Position numbers and translations under genes: made by a program. 39,394 nt of DNA from Lysobacterales bacterium (GTDB lineage: Bacteria; Pseudomonadota; Gammaproteobacteria; Xanthomonadales; SZUA-38): assembly GCA_030065125.1 (NCBI GenBank), contig JASJDM010000060.1, positions 1 to 39,394 of the forward strand, given 5' to 3'. Below, in pieces: positions 16,947 to 26,904 of the stretch; the stretch's first letter is position 1; each line of letters starts with the position of its first letter. Under the pieces are notes generated by a model. It saw only the letters and a list, made by a program, of their open reading frames with translations. It ran no database searches and was not told the DNA's origin.

Positions 16947-18365
16947 ATGGAATTGCTGCTGAAAGTGGCGCGATACAAGGGTGAGCCCCCGGGCCGGGAA
17001 ATGACCTGCACTTTTGGTCCTGACGGCGGCATCATCGGCCGCAAGCCAGGTGCGGACTGGGTACTGGAAGATCCACAAACCTTTCTTTCCGGCCGACATG
17101 CCAGGATCAGCCTTGAAGGAAACGGCTTTGTCATCACCGACACCAGCCTCAACGGTACCTTCATTAACAAGCTGGATGCGCCGGTGGGAAAAGGCCGCAG
17201 CCACCCGTTGATCGACGGCGATCGGATTTTTATGGGCGAATACGAGATCTCCGTTCATGTCACGGAGACGGTGCCGGCCGGTGAACCGCCCGCCAGTCCA
17301 ATGGAGACCAAGCCGGCCGAGGAACCTGCTGCCAGTCCGTTTGCGCCGCCACCGGCCGAGCAGGAAGCCGGGCCGGCGCTGGACGACGACTGGTTCAACC
17401 AGCCCGCTGAAGCGGATGATGGTGCGGGTTTCTTCGCTGAGGTTGAAGAACCACCGGCCACGTCAACGCCCAAGCCGCCGTCCCAGAAGCCTCAGGATGA
17501 ATTCTTTGAACCTCCCGCCGTGGAGTCGGGTGCCGCCGAGCAGATTCCGGACGACTGGGATGCGCTGCTTTCCGGCATTGGGGAGTTGTCGCCCCCTGCC
17601 GAAGCGGAAGCACCGCCCCAGACAACCGGGGACGCCAAAGCCCCGGCCAGGCGTTCCCAGCCCACCGCCCGCCCGTCGACAGCCAATGCAGAACCGGCGG
17701 GCGCGCCAGGCCCGGCAGCTCGCCGCCCGCGCAGAGCGTCCGCCCCCGGCGATGGACCGTGGGCAGTGCTGCTGGAAAGTCTGGGCCTCGGAGGCCGGGC
17801 CCAGGGTCGCGATCCCGAGGAACTGGCGCGGGAAGTGGGCGAGTCCCTGAGAACCGTCTCCGAAGGCCTAATGGCCGTCCTGGCGGCCCGGGCAGAGATG
17901 AAAGACGAATTTCGGCTGTCCCAGACGATGATCCGGCCGGCCAAAAACAATCCATTGAAGTTCTCGCCCAACGTGGAAGAAGCGCTGCGCCGGATGTTCA
18001 CCCAGGACGAAGTGGGATTCCTGCAGGCTCCCGAGGCATATGACCGCGCGCTGGACGACGTCAAGGCCCACCAGGTTGCGATGCTGGCCGGTATCCAGGC
18101 CGGCCTGACCTCGGTACTGGCTTACTTTTCGCCCGACAACCTGGAGAAGGAGATCAGCCAGCACGCGGCGCTGGCCGGAAAGCTGCCCGGCGTACGTGAG
18201 GCCAAACTGTGGGGCTTGTTCACCAATCTGTACCAGAAGATTGCTGATGATGCGCAGAGCGATTTTCACCGCCTGTTTTCCCGCGAATTCGCCAAAGCCT
18301 ATGAGCGGCAGATCGGGGTGATGAGCAGCGCCCACCAATCGGTTAATGAACGGAACCCAGGCTGA
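16947..18365 (+). CDS. fha: T6SS FHA-domain scaffold protein Fha (TagH)
   Basis: This 472-residue protein has an N-terminal FHA domain (about 24-95). Its phosphothreonine-binding residues are visible: GRKPGADWVL, then SGRHARI and TSLNGTFIN. A long Pro/Ala/Glu-rich linker (about 105-270) leads to the conserved C-terminal T6SS FHA-associated domain (LKFSPNVEEALRRMF, then LWGLFTNLYQKIADDAQSDF). In H1-type systems PpkA phosphorylates Fha, which promotes assembly, and PppA reverses this. The FHA signature is intact although the PpkA-like protein encoded near 30 kb lacks a key residue. The ATG follows the divergent region and no strong Shine-Dalgarno is seen. Confidence 0.94.
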   Translation: MELLLKVARYKGEPPGREMTCTFGPDGGIIGRKPGADWVLEDPQTFLSGRHARISLEGNGFVITDTSLNGTFINKLDAPVGKGRSHPLIDGDRIFMGEYEISVHVTETVPAGEPPASPMETKPAEEPAASPFAPPPAEQEAGPALDDDWFNQPAEADDGAGFFAEVEEPPATSTPKPPSQKPQDEFFEPPAVESGAAEQIPDDWDALLSGIGELSPPAEAEAPPQTTGDAKAPARRSQPTARPSTANAEPAGAPGPAARRPRRASAPGDGPWAVLLESLGLGGRAQGRDPEELAREVGESLRTVSEGLMAVLAARAEMKDEFRLSQTMIRPAKNNPLKFSPNVEEALRRMFTQDEVGFLQAPEAYDRALDDVKAHQVAMLAGIQAGLTSVLAYFSPDNLEKEISQHAALAGKLPGVREAKLWGLFTNLYQKIADDAQSDFHRLFSREFAKAYERQIGVMSSAHQSVNERNPG

Positions 18366-18636
18366 GCCCAGGTCCAATCCCACTTGCCCAGCAGGTCGGC
18401 TATTTTTGGTATATTGAAGTCTCAGTGCAGCGTCGGCGGCCGCCGGTCCCCAGCAGTCTGTCGGATTGATGGGCACCAGGCAGATTCGAAATTGTAGGAT
18501 GATCCTGTGATCCGTTGAAGCGAATAGCCGTCGCTGTTCAAAGGAAAGGGATCAGATGATGAGACCTGTTCAGCGGGTTAATTGGCCGAAGTCCGATAGA
18601 CGGCCAGCCAACAAGCAAGTATCTGGGGAGATCTAC
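18366..18636. other. Non-coding gap between fha and tssJ
   Basis: About 270 nt without a convincing gene. It contains the extended -10 candidate near 18410, a GC palindrome GGCGGCCGCC near 18432, and the GGGGAG ribosome site for tssJ. An in-frame ATG upstream would lengthen tssJ by 27 residues but would bury its signal peptide. Confidence 0.5.
18407..18415 (+). promoter_or_regulatory. Possible extended -10 promoter for tssJ-tssK-tssL-tssM
   Basis: TGGTATATT combines a TGN extension with a near-consensus TATATT hexamer. It is AT-rich against GC-rich surroundings. The only -35-like TTGCCC is 20 nt upstream, which is too far, so an extended -10 mode is the better reading. Confidence 0.3.
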
Positions 18637-19107
18637 ATGCTGCGCGTAAATCGGTCGATCTTTGTTCTGCTGCTTGCCTTTCTGGCACTGTGCGTCTCGG
18701 GCTGTGCTTCCAAGCCGAAACCCACCGAGCTTGAAGCGGTGGTGCGGGTGGCCACCAACGTCAACCCAGACCGATCCGGGCGACCCTCGCCGGTGGTGAT
18801 GTGGCTGTATGAACTCAAGGCCACGGCGAAATTCCTGTCGGCGGATTATTTCGCCCTGGCGGCCCGGGACAGCTCGTTCATGAGCGGCGAGGTGGTGAAT
18901 CGCAGCGAGTATCAGCTTGGGCCTGGTGAACTCCTTGATTTCTCGGCTGAAATCGACCCCGGGGCAGCGCATGTGGGTGTGGTTGTCGCATTTCGAGATC
19001 TCGAAAACGCCCGCTGGAGGGGTGTTTTCGATCTTACCCCAAACCGCCGGAACCGGATTGAAATCCGAGTCGACCGGCTGGCGGTTTCCATACAAGAAAC
19101 CCGGTGA
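18637..19107 (+). CDS. tssJ: T6SS outer-membrane lipoprotein TssJ
   Basis: I place the start at ATG 18637 (156 residues), 6 nt after GGGGAG, because it gives a proper lipoprotein signal: a short basic start (MLRVNRS), a hydrophobic core and the lipobox VSGC with Cys23. The mature domain has the TssJ beta-sandwich pattern, including SPVVMWLYELKATAKFLSAD and LGPGELLDFSAEID. TssJ anchors the TssL-TssM complex to the outer membrane from the periplasmic side. It precedes tssK by about 40 nt. Confidence 0.93.
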   Translation: MLRVNRSIFVLLLAFLALCVSGCASKPKPTELEAVVRVATNVNPDRSGRPSPVVMWLYELKATAKFLSADYFALAARDSSFMSGEVVNRSEYQLGPGELLDFSAEIDPGAAHVGVVVAFRDLENARWRGVFDLTPNRRNRIEIRVDRLAVSIQETR

Positions 19108-19145
19108 GCGGGACCGTCTAACCAACACGGTGGGAAACGGTTTAT

Positions 19146-20477
19146 ATGTCGTGGCGAAACAAGGTGGTCTGGTCCGAAGGAATGTTCCTGCGACCGCAGC
19201 ACTTTCAGCAGTTCGATCGGTACCTGCAGGCCCATGTGGACGCCAGGGTTCGTCCGGCGCGTCCAGACACATGGGGGTTTGACCGTCTCGTCATTGACGA
19301 GCAGGCCCTGGCGCTGGGCCGGATCGGATTCTCAGAGGCGCGCGGGATTTTTCCTGACGGGACACCTTTCAATATCCCTGCTGAAGACCCGGCACCGCCG
19401 GCCCTCGAGGTTCCGGAAGGCGTCAAGAATTCCGAGGTGTTCTTCGCGCTCCCCCTGGCCAGCCCCGGACGCCCGGAGGTGGACCGTGACGACGTAAATG
19501 ACCAGATGACCCGGTACCTGCCGCGGGATGAAGGCGTTCGTGATGCCGTCGCCGGAACTGAGCTGGAAGCGGACATCGTGGTCGGAGGCACCAACGGCCG
19601 ATTTCTCCTGACCGGGGAAGAACGCAGCGACTTTGCCTGTATCGGCGTGGCCGAAGTCGTCGAAAAACGCGCGGATGCACAGGTCATACTCAACAATCGA
19701 TACATCCCGACCAGTATCAACTGCCTGAACAGCCCTCGACTCAAGGGATTCGCCGACGAAATCCACGGCCTAGTCCGCCATCGCGCGGAGGCGCTGGCGG
19801 CGCGCGTGGTCCAGTCGGGGCAGAGCGGCGTGGCGGAGATCGCTGATTTTCTGATGCTGCAGGTGGCTAACCGGACTTCCGGTCTGCTGGAGCACCTGGC
19901 TCAGCAAGATGGCCTGCATCCCGAGGCGCTGTATCGCGTGCTCCTGATGCTCGACGGCGAGCTGGCCACCTTTACCCAGCCCAGCAAACTGGCCCAAGCG
20001 TATCCCTCATATCGGCATCAGGCCCTACGCGAATCCTTCGACCCCATCATGCAGAGTCTGCGTAGCGCACTGAGCATGGTCCTTGAGCAGAACGCCGTGG
20101 CAATTCCTCTGGTCGATCGCCGGGGCGTGCGGGTCGGTAAGATCGCCGACCTGGACCTGCTGCAGTCGGCTGTTTTTGTCCTGGCTGCCAAGGCGGCCGT
20201 TTCACCGGAGGAAATGCGCAGCGGCCTGCCCAAACAGATCAAGATTGGCTCAGTGGAGGTCATTCGAGACCTGGTCAACAAGCAGATACCCGGCATTTCC
20301 ATCAGTGCCATGCCCGTAGCGCCGCGCCAGATTCCGTTCCATGTGGGATTCTGCTACTTTGAACTGGACCGCAGCGGGGAACACTGGGGCCTGTTGAGCA
20401 AAACCGGAGGCATCGCTCTCCACGTGGCAGGCGGTTTTCCGGAGCTCGAGCTGGAGCTGTGGGCGATTCGTGGCTGA
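19146..20477 (+). CDS. tssK: T6SS baseplate protein TssK
   Basis: This 443-residue trimeric adaptor links the baseplate to the TssL-TssM membrane complex. The classic opening NKVVWSEGMFLRPQHFQQFD and the conserved SGVAEIADFLMLQVANR region (about 218-234) identify it. The C-terminal domain with FHVGFCYFELDRSGEHW is also typical. Length is normal. The ATG has a GGGAAACGG upstream rather than a perfect ribosome site. The stop lies 5 nt before the best tssL start. Confidence 0.96.
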   Translation: MSWRNKVVWSEGMFLRPQHFQQFDRYLQAHVDARVRPARPDTWGFDRLVIDEQALALGRIGFSEARGIFPDGTPFNIPAEDPAPPALEVPEGVKNSEVFFALPLASPGRPEVDRDDVNDQMTRYLPRDEGVRDAVAGTELEADIVVGGTNGRFLLTGEERSDFACIGVAEVVEKRADAQVILNNRYIPTSINCLNSPRLKGFADEIHGLVRHRAEALAARVVQSGQSGVAEIADFLMLQVANRTSGLLEHLAQQDGLHPEALYRVLLMLDGELATFTQPSKLAQAYPSYRHQALRESFDPIMQSLRSALSMVLEQNAVAIPLVDRRGVRVGKIADLDLLQSAVFVLAAKAAVSPEEMRSGLPKQIKIGSVEVIRDLVNKQIPGISISAMPVAPRQIPFHVGFCYFELDRSGEHWGLLSKTGGIALHVAGGFPELELELWAIRG

Positions 20478-20482
20478 TCCTA

Positions 20483-21811
20483 ATGAACTCCAATGACCCT
20501 TTTTCACCCGATGGCCCAAGCCAGACGGTAATCAAACCCAGGCCCGGGGGGACGCTTCCTGAGGGTTCGTCGGCCCAGCCGGAAAGCAGACCCGCGCCGG
20601 TGCATTCGGGGCCGCTGGAGGAATTGGCTCGGCCTGGGCTGAACCCCATGGAGAAAGCCACCTCCCGCCTGCTGGCGCTGGTGATTCCGCTGAAGGGTGC
20701 AGTGAGCCCGCCCAACATCGGCGAGCTGCGCCAACGCATCGAAGGCGATGTGCGCGAGATCAACAACCTGTTGCCCCAGGCCGGATATGACAATCACACC
20801 ACGCGGGCAGCCCACTATTGCCTGTGTGCACTCATTGACGAGATCATTCTGGACACCCCCTGGGGAGGGCAGAGCGACTGGCGTGACCGAAGCCTGTTGG
20901 TGACCTACCACGGCGATGCCTGGGGTGGCGACCGGTTTTTTGACATTCTCGATCGGGCCAACCAAAACCCGGGCAGCAACCGGGATCTGCTGGAGTTCCT
21001 TTATCTGTGTCTGACGCTGGGCTTCCAGGGCAAGTATGGGCCACTGCCCAACGGGGCCGAGCAGCTGAACCGGATCCGTGAAGACCTCTACCAGGTTATC
21101 CGCGCGCATCGGCCCGAATTTGAACGAGAGCTGTCACCCTCGTGGCGTCCGGTCACCGTCAAAAGCAGTGCCCTGGCTCGATACATCCCCCTGTGGGCAC
21201 TGGCGATCGTCTGTGCCGGCATCCTGCTGGCGGTTTTTTTCGGATTCCGCCTGACGCTCAATCACGACTCGAACCCCCTGCTCTCCGACATCGCCGGACT
21301 CGACGGTGCGGCGCTGGCCGAACTCGCTGCTCCAGTGCGACCGCCGTCGCCACCCACCCGGCGCGCCAGCCTGACCCTGCAGCAGCTGCTGGCGGACGAG
21401 TACGCCGCAGGTGAAGTGGACTTCCGCGAGACCGCCAACAGCGTCACGGTGCTGATCGTAGCGGAGGGATTTTTCGCGCCCGCCAGCGCGCGGGTCAGCG
21501 ATCGTTACGACGGTATTCTCTCCAAGGTGGGGCAGGCCCTGGGACAGGTGGAAGGATCTGTACTGATTGCGGGCCACACCGATAACCAGCCTATTCGCAG
21601 TCTGCGCTATCCATCCAACCTGGAGCTCAGCCAGGACCGGGCGCGCTCGGTGTTGGATTACCTGGTCGATGTGGTTGGTGACCCAGTGCGCTTCAGATCT
21701 GAGGGGCGTGCCGACCTTGAGCCACTGGCGTCCAACGACACGCCGGAGGGGCGGGCGAGAAACCGCCGGGTGGAAATCACCCTGACGCCACCGCGAGGGG
21801 CCAGCGCGTGA
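20483..21811 (+). CDS. tssL: T6SS inner-membrane protein TssL with OmpA-like domain
   Basis: The 442-residue extended TssL starts at ATG 20483, which follows the tssK stop by 5 nt; a GTG at 20459 would overlap tssK. After a disordered Pro/Ser-rich leader comes the DotU domain (ATSRLLALVIPLKG, then LCALIDEIILDTPWGGQSDW and DRFFDILDRANQNPGSNRDL). One membrane helix follows (YIPLWALAIVCAGILLAVFF). The periplasmic OmpA/MotB domain comes last (VLIAGHTDNQPIRSLRYPSN, then LSQDRARSVLDYL and GRARNRRVEITL), which binds peptidoglycan. This fused form lets the complex anchor itself in the cell wall. Its end overlaps tssM in a GTGA junction. Confidence 0.96.
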   Translation: MNSNDPFSPDGPSQTVIKPRPGGTLPEGSSAQPESRPAPVHSGPLEELARPGLNPMEKATSRLLALVIPLKGAVSPPNIGELRQRIEGDVREINNLLPQAGYDNHTTRAAHYCLCALIDEIILDTPWGGQSDWRDRSLLVTYHGDAWGGDRFFDILDRANQNPGSNRDLLEFLYLCLTLGFQGKYGPLPNGAEQLNRIREDLYQVIRAHRPEFERELSPSWRPVTVKSSALARYIPLWALAIVCAGILLAVFFGFRLTLNHDSNPLLSDIAGLDGAALAELAAPVRPPSPPTRRASLTLQQLLADEYAAGEVDFRETANSVTVLIVAEGFFAPASARVSDRYDGILSKVGQALGQVEGSVLIAGHTDNQPIRSLRYPSNLELSQDRARSVLDYLVDVVGDPVRFRSEGRADLEPLASNDTPEGRARNRRVEITLTPPRGASA

Positions 21812-24800
21812 GGAAGCTCTTCAGGAACATTCTGCTGCCGCTGCTGGCCTTTGCCGCCCTGGCGCTGCTGATATGGTTTGTTGGTCCGCTGTTTGTGTTT
21901 GCCGGATGGGCACCGCTGGAGCACCCGGTCAGCCGGATTGTCCTTTTCCTGGTTCTGCTCAGTCTCTGGATCGCGCGGAAGGCCCAGCGCCACTTTGCAG
22001 CTCGCCGCGCCAACGCCGAGCTGGCCCAGGAGATGGTGGCCGACGATCCCTCCGAAGAGCGGTCACGAGAGGAGGTTCAGCTCCTCAAAGAGCGCCTGGA
22101 GGACGCCCTGGAAGTGCTCAAAACCTCCAAGCTGGGAGGAGAGGGGCAAAGCCTTTATGAGCTTCCCTGGTACATCATTATCGGGCCGCCGGGTTCGGGC
22201 AAGACCACCGCTCTGGTCAATTCCGGACTGCGCTTTCCCCTGGCCGACAAGTTTGGCCAGGATTCGCTGCAGGGCGTTGGAGGCACTCGCAACTGCGACT
22301 GGTGGTTCACCGACGAGGCCGTGCTGGTAGACACGGCGGGCCGTTACACCACCCAGGACAGCAACCGGGAACAGGACGCGGCAGCCTGGACCGGGTTTCT
22401 AAAACTGCTGAAGAAACATCGCAAGCGACGGCCCATCAACGGCGCCCTGGTCGCTATCAGTGTGTCGGAGCTGCTGTCTCAATCCCAGGCGGAGCGACAA
22501 TCCCACGCGCGAATTATCCGCAACCGGATCCAGGAACTGCATGCTGAGCTCGGTATCCGCTTTCCGGTATACGTGATTCTGACCAAGTGTGATCTGCTGG
22601 CCGGATTCAGCGAATTTTTCGATGACCTGCGAAAAGACCAGAGAGAGCAGGTTTGGGGCATGACTTTCGAGCTTCGAAACGAGCGCGATTACAGCCCGGT
22701 TTCGGATCAGCTGGGTCCGTGTTTCGAGGCTCTGGAACGCCGGCTCAACGAACATCTGCTGGAGCGCCTGGAGTACGAAAGAGCACCTCAGCGCAGGGAT
22801 CTGATTTACGCATTCCCACAGCAGCTGAGTGCGCTGCGCAACATGCTCGACACGTTTTTGGGAGACATTTTTCGGCCGAGCCGCTACGAAGAGGTGCCTC
22901 TGCTGCGCGGCGTATACTTCACCAGCGGAACCCAGGAAGGCACACCCATTGACCGGGTGCTGGGCGCTATCGCCTCGACCTTTGGCGTATCCGCCCAGGT
23001 TCAGCCCGCGTTTTCCGGCCGGGGCCGCAGCTACTTCCTCACCCGCCTGTTGCGAGATGTTGTCTTTGAGGAGTCGGGGCTGGCCGGTACCAACGTGCGC
23101 GAGGAACGCCGCCGGGCATGGCTTCAGCGAGCGGCCTATGGGGTTTGCCTGCTGCTCATGGTGGCCGGAGCGGTGGCCTGGGCCGTCAGCTATCAGCGAA
23201 ATCAGACTTACCTGGACAGTGTGACCCAGAGCGTCGAGGATTCCAGGGTTGAGCTTCGACTGCTGGAGGAGACCACTCAGACCTACGCTTCAGTGCTGCC
23301 CAGTCTGAATGCCGTGCGTGCCGTCCCGTATGGCTATGGCGAACGGGAAGCCGACGTCCCAACAACCATGCGATTCGGGCTGTTCCAGGGGTCCAAGCTG
23401 GGCAGCGAGGCGGACCGCACCTACCTGCGGCTGCTGCACAATGTTCTGCTGCCGCAAATGGTGTTTGAGCTTGAAGACACACTGCGCCGCGGCCGGGACG
23501 ATCGTTCGCTGCTCTACGATACCCTGCGGGTCTACCTCATGCTGTCCTTCCCGCAGCACTTTGATCAGGAAAGCGTCGAAAACTGGTTCCTGGAATCCTG
23601 GATCGGACCACGGCCGCCTCCCGGTCTGGACATCTACGACCTGGAGGTGCTGGCGGTGCACCTTTCGGCGCTGCTTGGTGAGCTCAAGGATCCGCTGCCG
23701 GTAGGTTTGGATGAAGACCTGATCGAGCGCACCCGCCGCACCTTGCGCCAACTGCCCCTGGCTGAACGACTGCTTGCGAATCTCAAGGCTGAAGTCCGCA
23801 ACAACGACAAGGTCAAGGACTTCCGCATTGACGAAGCCGCCGGAGACGGTGCGGACATCGTTTTTGTCCGACGCAGCGGCAAATCGCTCTCCGAGGGACT
23901 GTCGGGCCTTTACACCTTCGACGGCTACAAGGGCCTGGTCATACCGGAGTCCAGACGCCTGGCCCTGGAAACCCTCAAGGAACAGTGGATACTCGGCGAA
24001 ACCGCCACGCTGGAGGACACCGTCGAAACCGCGCGGCGGGTGGATGCCCTGCTGGACGAAATGTTCAGGCTTTACTTCGACGAGTACGTCATCCACTGGG
24101 ACCGCCTGCTGGCGGACATCGATATTGCCTCCTTCGGCGATGCCCAGGGTGGGCTCGACATCCTGCGCGAGATTATCCGGGGAGAGTTCTCTCCGCTGCG
24201 CAAGCTGGCCCTGGCCATCGGCCGTGAGACCCGGCTGTCGCAGCAGTCGGAGTTTGAAACTGCCTTGCGGGACGCCGCCGCCGATGAGGCCAACCGGGCC
24301 ATTCGCAATCGTCTCAGCCGCCTGTTGCGGAGTGGTGCCGCGTCCCGGGTAGACGTCAGGCAGGACCAGAACAATGTACCCCTGACACCGGTGGAAGAGC
24401 ATTTCGGCGAGCTGATTCGACTGGTTGAAGCCGAGGATGGCAACCGCCCCGAGATCGACAGTCTGCTCAACCGGGTTGACGCTGTGCATGACTACGTCTT
24501 CGATCTGGTGGACAACGTACCGACGACGGGCAGCTCCAATCCATCCCGCACCCTGAGGACCGCTGCCAGCAGAAAGCCGCAGCCCGTGCGACGCTGGCTG
24601 GAGTCATTGGCGATCCAGACCCAGCGGCTGGCGGGTGGCGGCACCGAGGTGCGGCTGGACCAGAGCTGGGTTCGAACGGTGCAGCCAAACTGTCAGAAAG
24701 TGGTCAGCAACCGATTTCCGTTCAACCGCGATGCGCTGGACAGCGCCTCTTTGCGGGATTTCGGATTACTGTTTGGCCATGGAGGCCTGATCGATAACTA

Positions 24801-25356
24801 CTTCAAACAGAATCTGGAACGGTACATCGACAAAACCAGCAGCCCCTGGCGGTGGCGACCGGCAGGTCCCGGCATGCCCAGGCTATCGCCGCGGAGCGCG
24901 GCGGCCTTCGAAGAGGCGGCCAGGATCCGCGACGGTTTCTTCCAGGGCGGCGGCCAGAACCCGACTGTCTCTTTCGAACTGACGCCGATTTTCCTCGACA
25001 GCCGTATTGAAACGTTCATTCTCAACTTCGGCGGTGACCAGCGAATCGTCTACCGCCATGGTCCGGCCCTGCCGACAAAGATACGCTGGCCGGGAGATTC
25101 GGATTTCAATCAGATCCAGATTCAGATCAGTCCGCCATCTCCGCGCGGCCGCTCCACCGTGGTTGAAGACGGGCCATGGGCCTGGTTCCGCCTGCTGGAC
25201 GCTTCCACCATCCAGGATGACAGCGACCCGGACAGCTTTATCGTGCGGTTTGGCGTGGACGGACTGGAAGCGGCCTTCCGGGTACGCACCGAAAGCGCGA
25301 TCAATCCATTTATTGCTTCAGCGCTTGCAGAGTTCACTTGCCCCGGCGCGCTGTAG
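21808..25356 (+). CDS. tssM: T6SS inner-membrane protein TssM (IcmF)
   Basis: This 1182-residue protein has two N-terminal membrane helices (about 8-33 and 40-57). A cytoplasmic NTPase-like domain follows, with intact Walker A GPPGSGKTT at 126-134 and VLVDTAGRYTTQ near 172. A third helix lies near 441-462 (GVCLLLMVAGAVAWAVSY). The long periplasmic region that contacts TssJ carries the C-terminal sheet domain (VSFELTPIFLDSRIETFILN). The GTG start overlaps the tssL stop. Some TssM proteins have a degraded Walker motif, but this one keeps it, so nucleotide binding is plausible. Length is normal. Confidence 0.97.
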   Translation: MRKLFRNILLPLLAFAALALLIWFVGPLFVFAGWAPLEHPVSRIVLFLVLLSLWIARKAQRHFAARRANAELAQEMVADDPSEERSREEVQLLKERLEDALEVLKTSKLGGEGQSLYELPWYIIIGPPGSGKTTALVNSGLRFPLADKFGQDSLQGVGGTRNCDWWFTDEAVLVDTAGRYTTQDSNREQDAAAWTGFLKLLKKHRKRRPINGALVAISVSELLSQSQAERQSHARIIRNRIQELHAELGIRFPVYVILTKCDLLAGFSEFFDDLRKDQREQVWGMTFELRNERDYSPVSDQLGPCFEALERRLNEHLLERLEYERAPQRRDLIYAFPQQLSALRNMLDTFLGDIFRPSRYEEVPLLRGVYFTSGTQEGTPIDRVLGAIASTFGVSAQVQPAFSGRGRSYFLTRLLRDVVFEESGLAGTNVREERRRAWLQRAAYGVCLLLMVAGAVAWAVSYQRNQTYLDSVTQSVEDSRVELRLLEETTQTYASVLPSLNAVRAVPYGYGEREADVPTTMRFGLFQGSKLGSEADRTYLRLLHNVLLPQMVFELEDTLRRGRDDRSLLYDTLRVYLMLSFPQHFDQESVENWFLESWIGPRPPPGLDIYDLEVLAVHLSALLGELKDPLPVGLDEDLIERTRRTLRQLPLAERLLANLKAEVRNNDKVKDFRIDEAAGDGADIVFVRRSGKSLSEGLSGLYTFDGYKGLVIPESRRLALETLKEQWILGETATLEDTVETARRVDALLDEMFRLYFDEYVIHWDRLLADIDIASFGDAQGGLDILREIIRGEFSPLRKLALAIGRETRLSQQSEFETALRDAAADEANRAIRNRLSRLLRSGAASRVDVRQDQNNVPLTPVEEHFGELIRLVEAEDGNRPEIDSLLNRVDAVHDYVFDLVDNVPTTGSSNPSRTLRTAASRKPQPVRRWLESLAIQTQRLAGGGTEVRLDQSWVRTVQPNCQKVVSNRFPFNRDALDSASLRDFGLLFGHGGLIDNYFKQNLERYIDKTSSPWRWRPAGPGMPRLSPRSAAAFEEAARIRDGFFQGGGQNPTVSFELTPIFLDSRIETFILNFGGDQRIVYRHGPALPTKIRWPGDSDFNQIQIQISPPSPRGRSTVVEDGPWAWFRLLDASTIQDDSDPDSFIVRFGVDGLEAAFRVRTESAINPFIASALAEFTCPGAL

Positions 25357-25377
25357 CACAGCAAAATCCGGAAAATC

Positions 25378-26148
25378 ATGACCGAATCTCAAACAGGCAC
25401 GGGATTCTACGGCAAGGTCCCTGTGCTGGGGGACTTCATTGACCGCCGCCTGTCCAAGGTATTCATTGAATACCTGGACGAATGGCTTCAGGGTGGTATG
25501 GCCCACAGCCGGGAGTCTCTGGGAGAAGGCTGGCTGAATCAGTATCTGACCAGCCCGGTTTGGCGTTTCTCTCTCAGTCCAGGGATTTGCGACCAGCAGA
25601 GCTGGCTGGGCGTCATGATACCCAGTGTCGACAAGGTGGGACGCTACTTCCCTCTTCTGGTTGCCATACCCCATCGCCTGGCCGTGCCGCCTGTGCATTC
25701 ATTCCAGGTGTTCGGAACCTGGTTTGACAAAGCGGCGGCCCTGGCTTTGACCAGTCTGGAAGACGGTTTCCAGGTGACGGAATTTGACAGTGCCCTGGCG
25801 TCGCTGGAACTGCCGGTCGCTGCCGCATCTGGCCAGCGCAGGCAACCCGGCGGGATAGATCCGGTTGCCGAAACCGGCTGGCGCTATGAGGTTGGCGATC
25901 TGGACTGTCTTCCCGACCTCTACCCCTACCTGATCCAGGATCTGATTGGGGAGCTTTACCCGGCGCACAGCACCTGGTGGGCGGGAGGATCCCAGTCGAT
26001 GGGACCTTCTCTGCTGATCTGCCAGGGCCTGCCCAGTCAGCGCAGCTTCACCGCCCTGGTGAGCGGCAACTGGGTGGATTCCGGCCTGAGGGATCTGGGC
26101 TTCAGTTTCCCAGGCCAGCCCGGCGAGTCAACGCAGCACAGCGAATGA
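25378..26148 (+). CDS. tagF: T6SS post-translational regulator TagF
   Basis: This 256-residue TagF-domain protein begins GFYGKVPVLGDFIDRRL, then GWLNQYLTSPVWRFSLSPGI and SVDKVGRYFPLLVAIP, which are characteristic of the family. In H1-type systems TagF represses assembly, acting on Fha in parallel with the phosphorylation pathway. Some genomes fuse TagF to PppA. Here the two are separate but overlap in an ATGA, which fits linked function. A GGAA about 7 nt before the ATG gives a reasonable ribosome site, and the gene follows tssM by about 20 nt. Confidence 0.93.
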   Translation: MTESQTGTGFYGKVPVLGDFIDRRLSKVFIEYLDEWLQGGMAHSRESLGEGWLNQYLTSPVWRFSLSPGICDQQSWLGVMIPSVDKVGRYFPLLVAIPHRLAVPPVHSFQVFGTWFDKAAALALTSLEDGFQVTEFDSALASLELPVAAASGQRRQPGGIDPVAETGWRYEVGDLDCLPDLYPYLIQDLIGELYPAHSTWWAGGSQSMGPSLLICQGLPSQRSFTALVSGNWVDSGLRDLGFSFPGQPGESTQHSE

Positions 26149-26894
26149 AGGCCTCAGTGCCCATGCTGTCCTGGGTCTCCGACGGCTGGACCGAAATCGG
26201 CCCCCAACGCAGCCATAATGAGGATGCCCTGCTCGAGCGACGCGACATGCTGTTGTGGGCGGTGGCCGACGGCATGGGTGGACATTCGGCCGGAGAGGTC
26301 GCCAGCGGTCGGATTGTCGACCAGCTCAGTGCCTGCGCTTTGTCGGAGCGGCTGGGGCAGTGCCGCCTCAAGGTAGAGGCTGCGCTGCATCGGTGCCACG
26401 ATGGATTGGCCGAATACGCCAGACAAAACACCCTTGGAATCGTGGGGAGCACAGCGGTAGTGCTGGTAGCCCGCGGCAACTATTGCTGCGTGCTGTGGGT
26501 GGGGGACAGTCGAGCCTACCGTCTGCGCAACGGACGTTTGTCAATGCTGACGCGGGACCACAGCCATGTGTTTGAACTGATGGATCAGGGATACATTACC
26601 GCGCAACAGGCTGAACACCACCCCCAGGCCAATGCGGTCACCCGCGCGGTGGGTGGATCCTCGCCATTGCGAGTGGACAGCCTGACGTTTGAAGTCCAGC
26701 CGGATGATCGATTCCTGTTGTGCAGCGACGGTTTGAGCGGGAGTGTTGTTGCCGGAGAAATGAAGGCCATTCTCGCTTCCTCCCAGGATCATCCCGGTCA
26801 GCAGCTGGTGACCAAAGCGGTGCAGAACAACACGCCGGATAATGTGACGGCCGTGGTGATTACGGCATGTCGACAAGACATTGCCACTCAGTGA
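26145..26894 (+). CDS. pppA: PP2C-type phosphatase PppA
   Basis: This 249-residue PPM/PP2C phosphatase starts at the ATG overlapping the tagF stop. Metal-binding motifs are present in order: RSHNEDALLE, VADGMGGH, the GDSRAYRLRNG strand pair, LTRDHSHVFELMDQG, CSDGLSG and DNVTAVVI. It should dephosphorylate Fha (or another Thr-phosphorylated T6SS protein) and so switch the apparatus off. It is the last gene of the plus-strand T6SS block. No convincing terminator was seen after it. The partner kinase is not adjacent but lies beyond two small genes, in the opposite orientation. Confidence 0.94.
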   Translation: MKASVPMLSWVSDGWTEIGPQRSHNEDALLERRDMLLWAVADGMGGHSAGEVASGRIVDQLSACALSERLGQCRLKVEAALHRCHDGLAEYARQNTLGIVGSTAVVLVARGNYCCVLWVGDSRAYRLRNGRLSMLTRDHSHVFELMDQGYITAQQAEHHPQANAVTRAVGGSSPLRVDSLTFEVQPDDRFLLCSDGLSGSVVAGEMKAILASSQDHPGQQLVTKAVQNNTPDNVTAVVITACRQDIATQ

Positions 26895-26904
26895 GCGTTG
26901 GTTC

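Noticed and set aside
23290..24489. A 399-codon open frame antisense to tssM
   Set aside because: It is covered by tssM, which has clear motifs across the region. No independent evidence supports the antisense frame.
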